Below are positions 10,501 through 15,243 of a DNA stretch of 15,243 nt, in pieces; position 1 is the stretch's first letter; every line of letters starts with the position of its first letter. The translations under genes and the position numbers were made by a program. The DNA comes from Chlamydomonas sphaeroides (Eukaryota; Chlorophyta; Chlorophyceae; Chlamydomonadales; Chlamydomonadaceae). The stretch spans positions 42,122 to 57,364 of the forward strand of contig BDDC01000435.1 in assembly GCA_001662425.1 (NCBI GenBank), read 5' to 3'. Under the pieces are notes generated by a model, which was given only the letters and a program-made list of their open reading frames with translations, was not told the DNA's origin and ran no database searches.

Positions 10501-13239
10501 AGCTGCAGCAGCCGCAGCAGCGTCCCCACCCCTTCGCCATTTACTGCGCACGTGTGGAGGCGGCAATGGCCGCAAAGCCAGGCGGCCGGGCTGCCATGTT
10601 TGCGGCGGCGGCAAATGCCCCGATGTGCCAAGGCAGCACCGACGGCAGCGGCAGCGGCGCGGGAGCGGGCCCGCCTGGAGGTGCGGGCAATGGTGCGGCT
10701 GACGCGGCCGGCCCGGAGCCGGCGCCACGAGTGAGTGCCGCTGGTAGCGTCGCCGCGCCGCCTGCAGCGCCCCCCGCGGGCCCAAGGCTGAGCGCCGGCG
10801 CGGGCGACTCGCTGCAAGCGCAGCAAGCGCAACAGCTGGAGCAGCAGAGGCAGCTGCTGCTGCTGCAGCAACAACAGCAGCAAGGGATACAGCTGCGGCT
10901 GCTGTTGCAGCGGCAGCAGCAGCAGCAGCACGGCGTGACGCAGCAGCAGCAGCAGCACGGCGTGACGCAGCAGCAGGCGCAGGCACAGCAGCAGGCGCAG
11001 GCACAGCAGCAGGCGCAGGCTCAGCAGCAGGCAAAGGCGCTCGCTGACATGGCGCCGCTGCCGCAGCAAGCCCAGCCGCAGCAAGACACGAGGCAGCAGC
11101 AGCAACACCAACAAGCGCAGCAGCAGCAGCAGCAGCAGCAGCACTTCCAAGAGCAGCAATATCAACACCAACAGCGGCAACAGCTGCAGCAGCAGCAGCA
11201 ACAGCACGAGCTGCTGCAGCAACAACACTACCAGCAGCAGCAGCAGCAACAACAACAACAACAACTACTACTACAACAGCAACAACTTCTACAACAACAA
11301 CAGCAGCGGCAGCGCCCTGTGCAGCAGCAGCAGCAGCTGCTGTTGCAAGACCAGGGCCCGGTGCAGCGCATGCTGCATGCTCGTCCTCAGCAGCAGGAGC
11401 AAGGGACCCTGCACCGCCCACTGCAGCAGCAGAAGCAGCAAGGGCAGGGCCTGCGTTACCACCCATACCCAGCAGCCCACCAAGCATCTGCCGGGGAGCA
11501 CGGATCGATGAACCCGCCGCAGCAGGCGCAACCCTACCCCGGACCGGCCGCCCAGGGGCCCCCCGGCCAGGCCTCTGCAGTGGCAGAAGCTCCCGCGACT
11601 GCCCACGGCAGCTTTGCGCAGGGCCCTGCCCACGCTGCGCTGCAGCCGCCACAGCGCCAAGGCTCGCTGCAACGGCCCCAGGCGCAGGCGCAGGCCCAGC
11701 CCCAAGCCCAGCCACAGGCCCAGCCACAGGCCCAGCCACAGGCCCAGCCACAGGCCCAGCCACAGGCCCAGCCACAGGCCCAGCCGCATCCCCAGCTGCC
11801 AGCTTGGGGTGGCCCGCCCGCTGGTGCCGGCGCCGGGCCGGGCGACCCGCTCGTCGCGCTTCTGGGCCCCGGCCGGGGAGCCACCGTGGGCATGGGGATG
11901 GGGGCGGGCGTGGGCATGGGCGGCCGGGGCACTGGCCTCATGCGCGCTGGCGCCGCAGCGCGGCAGCCGCTGTGGGGGCCAGCCCTCAGCCAGGGCGGCA
12001 GGCCGGGTGCAGCGATCGGTGCTGGCGGTGGCGGAGGTGGAGGCGAGCCTGCCGCAGGGGCCCGGATGCTGCCAGGTCCTGGGCCAGCGCCAGGACAGGT
12101 GAGCGCGGGGGTAGGGCTGGGCCGGGTTGGGCTTGGTACCGGGGCCTGCAAGTCAAAACTAGGGCAAGCACTAGGGCGCAGGAGGATGCCCTGGCTTGGT
12201 CGCGAGACGCGCTGAGGCCTCGCTGACGTGACCTCGCTCGCACTTGTGTGATTTGTTTCCCGCCGCAGTCCGTGTTCCCTCCAGCGCCGGCGTGGGTGGC
12301 TCCGGAGCCTCAGGGTGAGCAGCAGCCGCACGTGACGCTTTGGCAGCTGCAGCATGGGCAGCGGCCGGCACAGGCGCAGGCGCAGCAGCAGGCGAAGGCG
12401 CAGCAGCAGGCGCAGGCGCAGCACCAGGCGCAGGCGCAGCACCAGGCGCAACAGCAGCAGCTGCTGAAGCAGCAACAGGCCCAGCAGCAGCTTCTGCTGA
12501 AGCAACAGCAGCAGCAGCAGCAGGCGCAGGCGCAACAGCAGCTGATGTTGCTTCACCAACAGCAGCAGCAGCAGGCCCAGCAGCAGCAGGCCCAGCAGCA
12601 GCAGGCCCAGCAGCAGCAGGCCCAGCAGCAGCTGCTGCGGCAGCACGGCTGGCAGCCGCCGCAACATCAACATCAACCTCAACAACAGCAGCAGCCCCAA
12701 CGGCAAACGTATCCCGAGGCCCAGCAGCAGCAGCAGCCGCTACAACAGCAGCACCCGCAACAGCAGCAGCAGCAGCAGCCAATGTTGTGCCACGAGACGG
12801 ACCCTCTTCAGGTGGGATCGGGCGGTGCCGGCGATGTGATGTCTCGTGGCGAGGCGTCTGTGCAACCTTGGCTAGATTACGGCGCACAGCAACATCGCCC
12901 TCACGACCTCCTACGGTATCCGCTGCCGGTTCAGTTTGCCGATGCGCACATGTGCTGAACGAGGTTGGATGCTGGTCAGCGCGGCGAATCTCTGACATGC
13001 AACCACCCCCGCCACCGCCACCTCCGCAGGACCTCTTGCAGCAGTTTGCGGCGTGGGAGGAGCACACAGGCGGCTCTGGCGAAGCCGGCGGAGCCGCGGC
13101 CGTCAGCGGCGGCGCAGCCAGCGGCGGCGCGTGCCTGGACCTCTCGAGCGCCGGTCCCGTCGTGCCGATGGGCGGTGGGGCCGGCTTCAGCCGGCCCAAC
13201 AGCGGTGGGCTCATGCCACCGAGGACGCTCAACTACTAG
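207..13239 (+). CDS. JmjN/JmjC histone lysine demethylase (KDM4-like, ELF6/REF6/JMJ13 type) with giant Q-rich tail, 24 exons
   Basis: The product is predicted to be a nuclear Fe(II)/2-oxoglutarate-dependent demethylase of methylated lysines on histone H3. Exons: 207-305, 395-481, 816-876, 1433-1536, 1711-1769, 2035-2128, 2284-2475, 2681-2754, 2963-3005, 3313-3347, 3589-3606, 3792-3854, 4028-4103, 4362-4404, 4600-4637, 4788-4850, 5009-5693, 5809-5876, 6044-6727, 6887-9427, 9557-9810, 10058-12098, 12269-12811 and 13030-13239. All introns are GT-AG and phases match, giving 8175 nt including TAG. Order: JmjN about 55-96, JmjC about 200-400, zinc finger about 613-760, then low complexity. Iron ligands are H269, E271 and H372; 2OG contacts are N279, K287 and probably Y206, with the same spacing as H188/E190/N198/K206 of human KDM4A. 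The ATG at 207 is the first in frame after a TAA. Plant relatives act on H3K27me3 and animal KDM4 on H3K9/K36me3; the substrate here cannot be read. At about 2.7 kb coding for a typical KDM4 core, the tail makes this unusually long. Boundaries in the low-complexity part are the least certain. Confidence 0.9.
877..1432 (+). other. Intron 3 (556 nt), no gene seen inside
   Basis: This is the longest intron in the model. It runs from GTGAGC after the split glycine codon to a ccgcag acceptor. It is extremely GC-rich, so open frames run through it on both strands. None continues the JmjN domain, and the flanking exons join cleanly as RYG-LARVVPP. I see no repeat array or RNA gene in it. Confidence 0.7.
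1537..1710 (+). repeat. Intron 4 with a TGCC tetranucleotide repeat
   Basis: Intron 4 runs from GTGCGT to ttgcag. Five TGCC units sit at 1561-1580, and looser TGCC/GCCTGG-like copies occur further on. It is a simple repeat in non-coding sequence, with no sign of function. Confidence 0.6.
1711..2475 (+). other. Exons 5-7: region between JmjN and JmjC, entering JmjC
   Basis: Exons 1711-1769, 2035-2128 and 2284-2475 encode the mixed region and the first JmjC strands. The order RFTFQ, ...SSGDTYIKSKKYNLQEYQTL, VEYWR then EYANDL and SLWNLN follows the plant KDM4-type pattern (W..GE.YT..EFE..., YWR, VEYANDM.G..F, WN). A Gly tract of about 14 residues (nt 2344-2391) is inserted just before EYANDL. 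Y206 in EYANDL aligns with the 2OG-contacting tyrosine Y132 of KDM4A, which is an inference from the YGADVNGT-like context. Intron 5 (1770-2034) splits a lysine codon. Confidence 0.8.
2984..3111 (+). repeat. Imperfect direct duplication of the exon 9 end and donor site
   Basis: The 29 nt at 2984-3012 (end of exon 9, coding for the iron motif WHVE, plus its GTGCGT donor) recur at 3083-3111 with 26 of 29 identical. The second copy lies inside intron 9, offset by 99 nt, and ends in a better donor, GTGAGT. Weaker similarity reaches back to the ATG of exon 9 (2973 versus 3074). The 61 nt between the copies (3013-3073) are markedly AT-rich for this gene. A 23-nt exon from a TTAG acceptor at 3081 would shift the frame, so the copy is unlikely to be coding. 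Confidence 0.75.
3203..3258 (+). repeat. 17-bp tandem repeat in intron 9
   Basis: A 17-bp unit of the form ttgcgccgcaccccyat starts at 3203, 3220 and 3237, with a partial fourth copy from 3254. It lies wholly inside intron 9 (3006-3312), upstream of the gcag acceptor for exon 10. It looks like a young minisatellite, with no evident coding role. Confidence 0.75.
5129..5329 (+). repeat. Three copies of a 10-residue ALQQLAAL module after JmjC
   Basis: In exon 17 the same ten-residue pattern appears three times in frame: EALQRLAPLK (5129-5158), DAPQQLAALQ (5207-5236) and EALQQLAALR (5300-5329). The spacing is 78 and 93 nt. Each could form a short amphipathic helix with Leu on one face. Gly/Pro-rich sequence separates them. 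This is seen directly; any binding role is inference. Confidence 0.6.
5159..5693 (+). other. Exon 17 remainder: Ala/Gly-rich linker between JmjC and zinc finger
   Basis: About 180 residues rich in Ala, Gly, Arg and Pro separate the JmjC fold from the zinc finger. In compact KDM4-type proteins this gap is shorter and more ordered. The last part (QTDCLMAALGEAMAQGLAG) regains a helical look and leads over the donor GTACGT at 5694 into exon 18. The reading frame is fixed by the JmjC start of the exon. Confidence 0.75.
5809..6727 (+). other. Exons 18-19: helical segment and C5HC2-like zinc finger with an insertion
   Basis: Exon 18 encodes SPPGLLSTLISFWRLLRRH, matching the helical F..LMRFQHR.RWSL segment before the zinc finger of JMJ13-type proteins. 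Exon 19 continues with TVCSRCEASCMLGYAAYA (C657, C660, C664), an inserted Ala/Gly/Pro stretch of about 55 residues that includes two tandem GRGPA copies (6221-6250), then SCRCLGC (C724, C726, C729), a histidine near 740, and LCRYRGPES. The order of Cys, Cys, Cys, Cys, Cys and His resembles zf-C5HC2, which supports structure and nucleosome contacts. It continues as PESAFGWFEPMQWGEYEQRW, which looks folded, and ends at the AAG/GTAGGG donor at 6728. Confidence 0.72.
6728..6886 (+). other. Intron 19: 159 nt, in frame and free of stops (possible retained intron)
   Basis: The donor AAG/GTAGGG and the acceptor catctacaccgcag/GATGG are good, and the C-rich 3' half looks intronic, so I model this as an intron. 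It sits between phase-0 exons, is exactly 53 codons long, and has no stop in frame. If kept, it would add a charged segment that includes SEERRRRKCR, which resembles a basic nuclear localisation signal. Retention or removal cannot be decided without RNA data. Confidence 0.55.
6887..9427 (+). other. Exon 20: 847-codon low-complexity region
   Basis: This open stretch covers residues about 863-1709. It passes through an Ala/Pro/Glu part, a DP-rich part (7171-7257, with repeated ggatcc), a Ser/Gly part with GYGGGGYGGGD (7703-7740), a poly-Ala run of about 12 (8101-8140), and a Gln/Pro part from about 8510 to 9110. Basic clusters SPLKRAAAH, SPAKRQ and DAKRARQ (about 7826, 7878 and 8399) could be nuclear localisation signals. 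A short non-repetitive motif, RHRSLTELLGLSGADPFG, stands out near 8050. No enzyme domain is recognisable. The frame stays open over 2.5 kb, and GC bias alone makes that weak evidence; the splice sites on both sides give stronger support. Confidence 0.75.
7171..7257 (+). repeat. DP-rich degenerate repeat (ggatcc-rich)
   Basis: Within exon 20 the codons for Asp-Pro recur as ggatcc or gatccc, encoding DPGPLLDPIPDLGPCP and then IPALDPAPDPDP. The spacing is irregular, so it is a degenerate repeat rather than a clean array. It adds acidic, extended sequence to the tail. Confidence 0.55.
9557..9810 (+). other. Exon 21: non-repetitive helical segment
   Basis: This exon of 84 codons plus two bases lies between a ctgcag acceptor and a GTGAGT donor. 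It is free of Gln and Gly tracts and reads LPQALARAAFSGADLTLPLA, then WPAAMLGLQQLQLLAAALE and QLAARLRA. It looks like packed helices and continues as LFMDLLP at the start of exon 22. I do not recognise a family. Together with the end of exon 20 it forms the only ordered-looking island in the tail. Confidence 0.7.
10437..10496 (+). repeat. (CAGCCG)10 hexanucleotide array coding for (QP)10
   Basis: Ten perfect cagccg units run from 10437 to 10496, in frame, giving alternating Gln-Pro. The lack of any synonymous change means the array is young or kept uniform. It should vary in length between strains. Confidence 0.9.
10929..11024 (+). repeat. HGVT 24-bp duplication followed by three 18-bp QAQAQQ units
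   Basis: cacggcgtgacg occurs at 10929-10940 and 10953-10964, a 24-bp period coding for HGVTQQQQ-type sequence. It is followed directly by three 18-bp units starting at 10971, 10989 and 11007 that code for QAQAQQ, with one base change in the third. Confidence 0.8.
11706..11786 (+). repeat. 12-bp array coding for AQPQ
   Basis: Six identical units of gcccagccacag run from 11706 to 11777, followed by a diverged partial unit. All are in frame and encode Ala-Gln-Pro-Gln. Perfect identity suggests recent expansion. Confidence 0.9.
12269..12811 (+). other. Exon 23: 181-codon Gln-rich region
   Basis: The exon opens after a cgccgcag acceptor with SVFPPAPAWVAPEPQGEQQP and runs through AQAQHQ (18-bp repeat near 12400-12445), QQLLL and AQQQQ repeats to DPLQ at the GTGGGA donor at 12812. 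Both ends are phase 0. Reading through the donor would end at a stop at 12956-12958, giving a different C-terminus. Confidence 0.7.
12572..12631 (+). repeat. Four 15-bp units coding for QAQQQ
   Basis: Four identical caggcccagcagcag units lie at 12572, 12587, 12602 and 12617. They are in frame and encode Gln-Ala-Gln-Gln-Gln. Confidence 0.9.
13030..13239 (+). other. Exon 24: C-terminal exon with stop codon
   Basis: The acceptor cacctccgcag, preceded by a long C-rich tract, opens 69 codons: DLLQQFAAWEEHTGG, an Ala/Gly part, then SRPNSGGLMPPRTLNY and TAG at 13237-13239. The frame joins in phase 0 with exon 23. The ordered start and non-repetitive end look like a genuine terminus, though the family gives no conserved match to confirm it. 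Confidence 0.65.
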
Positions 13240-13600
13240 GCGCCGCTGGGTGCTGCGTACGCATCGGGCGCGCTGGGCCGCTGGGGCCGGCAGCGTCCGT
13301 GCTCGGCACGCCGGAGCGGGTTGCTGGAGCTAGCAGAGCTTACAAAAGCCATCAAGGATTGTACTCGTGTCTGGACGACCGGCTCGAACGTCTGTGAACT
13401 CATCTGTGAGCCCGTGACAATGTGTGCGCAGAGTGCGTGAAGCGCGGGGCGTTGTGAGAGTTCCCGTGGCTGGCACGCGGCGTGTCGAGGGCAGCGGCTG
13501 GAAGGTGGCCTTTGCCGCACTCGCGCGCCCTGCCGCTTGATGTTTTGCGTTCGGCTGGACGTCAGGCGTCTGGCGGCGTCGCAGGCCACGGCGCTGGTGA

Positions 13601-14038
13601 TACAGTGCCGTACGCGTCTTTGTCGAAAGAGGATTTGTCACTCGTGTTATTGCGTGGCAACGAGGTCGCCGGCTCGGTGGCTGCTCGCTCAGTGACGACC
13701 GGAGCAACCGCGGCGGCAGTAGCGGCTACGGCGGCCGCATCAGCGGCGGCGGTGGCTACGGTAGTGGTGGCGGCGGCGGCTACGGCGGCCGCGGCAAGCG
13801 CGGCGCCCCAACGGAGGGACCGGGGCGGGCCCTGCGCGCCGCCACCACCACTGGGCCGTGGCCCAGCGGAAGCGGGTGCGGGTGCGGCGCCCGCGGCAAG
13901 CGGCCGACGAGCGCAGCCTCAGCTGTGCCAAGCGGCGTTGGGTGCTGGGTTGGCGGCGCGAGGTTGGGCCCTGACTACTGGCCGTGCCTGGGGGGCTGGA
14001 CCGCGGCTGTCGCGATAGCAGCCGTGTGCTTGTGCTAG
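13601..14038 (+). other. Open frame with a GYGG/RGG-like stretch, no ATG
   Basis: One frame is open from just after a TGA at 13598-13600 to TAG at 14036-14038, and has no Met. In it, 13691-13800 encodes SDDRSNRGGSSGYGGRISGG followed by more Gly/Tyr and RGKRG. That is the look of the C-terminus of glycine-rich RNA-binding proteins. No RRM or helicase motif is seen upstream. It could be a gene relic, the last exon of an unseen gene, or chance in ggc-rich DNA. Confidence 0.2.
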
Positions 14039-15110
14039 AGACAAGTGGGCGGGTGCCAGCCATTCCTTTGCACGCAAGCCTGCTCCGGCCATGTACGGGT
14101 GAAGTAATCAAGGGTCGCGTCCCAGACAAAGCTCCGGCACAAATGGCGCTGGTTGAGAGGGTGGTGGTGGGCGCCTGCGTTTCGATGCCTTAAATTGAGT
14201 AAGCCGCGATGGTCGGGGGCCGGCCGGCAGCGCCTGACGAAGGACGGGGTGGGGCGTAAGCCCATTTTCCCGTTCCGGATGGAGCTTCATGTTCAGGTTT
14301 CGAAGTCACGTGCGGTCCCTGCCGATCCCTGAGACATGACTGCGGCACTGCTGGGGGTAGCGGTGCGGTGCATGACGCCGGCTGCTGCAGGACGCCCAAC
14401 CGTACTTCCCTTGTGTGACGCGTTGCCGTACGTTGCCGTACATGTCGTACGCTGACAACAAGGACGCAGGGGTGTTGTGCACAGAAATAGTTCATCGATG
14501 AGACGGCATACTGCGTACTGCTTCCACGCGCATGGGCACGGGGGACCGGGCCACGTTGGCGGCGGCCGGCTTGGCGCTAGTGCGAACATGATGAGCCACG
14601 GCCGTAAGTGGCGACGGTGCATGATGGGGGTCAGGAGTGTGGGCAGACACACTTGGTCCTGAGGCCAGTTGTGGATTTTTATGGGACGGGCGGCGTGATG
14701 CGCTTTGGTCGCACAGGGAGCGGCGCCACCGGACGTTGCGTGCTCGTTCCGTGTGCGCGTGTTCATTCGGTGTGCGGTTCCGTGTGGTGTGTTCCGCGTG
14801 GCGTGTTGCGTGCCTTTCATGAAATGCGGCGGCGGTACCTGCATGCCTCATCGCGGCGCTGTCGTGCCGCTGTTGCGGCAACTGGACATGGTGCAGCTCG
14901 CGGACTTGGCAGGGCTAGGGCGCACACGCGGTGCTGCCACCTGTCGGCATTATACAGATCGGTGCTGATTTCTGCATATGGTGTGGTGGGTTGCTGGCTT
15001 ACTGAACCGAGCGCAGGCCTTGGCGTGGCCCGGCACGAACGGCCGGGGAAGTGTGCCGCGTGCACGATGCGCTTGCCTGTCTGTAGGCCATTTTACGTGA
15101 AACGTTGGCT

Positions 15111-15136
15111 CGCCCCGTTCCGTAGAAAACGGGGCG
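15111..15136. other. 9-bp perfect inverted repeat (hairpin)
   Basis: cgccccgtt at 15111-15119 pairs perfectly with aacggggcg at 15128-15136 around an 8-nt loop. It lies in intergenic sequence near the window end. No U-run follows, and its role is unknown. Confidence 0.5.
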
Positions 15137-15243
15137 GAAGCCTTTGCAATCACGTCGAAAGCGCTCCGGAGGGGACCCGGCGACAACCGCATAATGACCG
15201 ACTGTTTGCGTCTGGTCTGGGTGGCCTCTTTTGGGGGCGAGCC

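Larger units (their letters stand above)
10058..12098 (+). other. Exon 22: 680-codon Gln-rich region
   Basis: The exon starts in phase with exon 21 (split Ala codon, then LFMDLLPRP). It covers residues about 1794-2474 and holds a QP array, HGVT and QAQAQQ repeats, long Gln runs with CAG and CAA mixed (10835-11360), an AQPQ array and a Gly/Met-rich stretch (11880-11950). A short ordered-looking piece, HPFAIYCARVEAAMAAKPGG, lies near 10530-10590. Such Gln-rich sequence in nuclear proteins often supports coactivator contacts or condensates, but that is general knowledge rather than something shown here. Confidence 0.75.
13240..15243. other. 3'UTR and intergenic DNA, no convincing gene
   Basis: Base composition drops compared with the gene body, and open frames are short and unrelated to any family I know. 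No TGTAA poly(A) signal, the usual one in green algae, occurs on the plus strand here. The only copy is on the minus strand (ttaca at 13340-13344). A direct repeat of cgttgccgta sits at 14421-14440. The piece 14821-14968 has a helical-looking frame (VVPLLRQLDMVQLADLAGLG), but nothing supports it as a gene. Confidence 0.5.

Noticed and set aside
10071..11264. 397-codon minus-strand poly-Leu frame that looks like membrane segments
   Set aside because: CTG runs are the antisense of CAG-coded glutamine. The plus-strand frame joins correctly at both splice sites.
10096..11775. 559-codon minus-strand open frame
   Set aside because: It is the complement of CAG repeats read as poly-Ala and has no independent signal.
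14293..14844. 183-codon minus-strand open frame with many His/Thr/Arg
   Set aside because: It comes from imperfect gtgt/cgtg-rich sequence, has no recognisable motif, and overlaps other equally weak frames.
1..15243. tRNA, rRNA, CRISPR, insertion sequence or transposase genes
   Set aside because: I saw no cloverleaf, rRNA core sequence, spaced palindromic repeat array or transposase motif. The tandem repeats are coding low-complexity tracts or intronic minisatellites.

Overview
This window looks like nuclear DNA from a green alga, most likely a core chlorophyte. It is very GC-rich, the genes are split by many short GT-AG introns with C-rich stretches before gcag acceptors, and the proteins carry long Ala, Gly and Gln low-complexity tracts. 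I cannot name the genus. Nothing here looks bacterial, viral or organellar.

Nearly all of the window is one plus-strand gene, which I could thread from a start codon at 207 to a stop at 13239. The model has 24 exons and 23 GT-AG introns, all phases agree, and the total is 8175 coding nt (about 2724 residues). The first third encodes a histone lysine demethylase: JmjN (exons 2-4), then a JmjC catalytic core (exons 7-17) with an intact HxE...H iron site and the 2-oxoglutarate lysine, then a C5HC2-like zinc finger (exons 18-19). Signature strings (WLRQLPEAPVYHPTEEEF, EYANDL, GVTSPM, FAWHVEDH) place it closest to the plant KDM4-type group of ELF6, REF6 and JMJ13. The zinc finger after JmjC points to the JMJ13-like branch. 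The other two thirds (about residues 860-2724) is a very long low-complexity tail rich in Gln, Pro and Ala. It is interrupted by one non-repetitive island around residues 1625-1805.

Layout: 1-206 is 5' flank or 5'UTR with a 17-codon upstream ORF whose stop lies one base before the main ATG. 207-1536 is the N-terminus and JmjN. 1711-5158 is the mixed domain and JmjC core, chopped into very small exons down to 18 nt. 5159-6727 is an Ala/Gly linker and the zinc finger. 6887-13239 is the low-complexity tail. 13240-15243 is 3'UTR and intergenic DNA with no convincing gene.

The most interesting points are about splicing. The 18-nt exon 11 carries the cofactor-binding lysine, and the 63-nt exon 16 carries the third iron ligand; both are phase-symmetric, so skipping either would delete a catalytic residue while keeping the frame. 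A 159-nt intron has no stop and is a multiple of three, and could be retained. Intron 9 contains a diverged second copy of the iron-motif coding sequence with its donor site. No single feature proves a new system, but a demethylase whose activity could be switched by splicing and which is fused to a giant Q-rich tail is worth testing.
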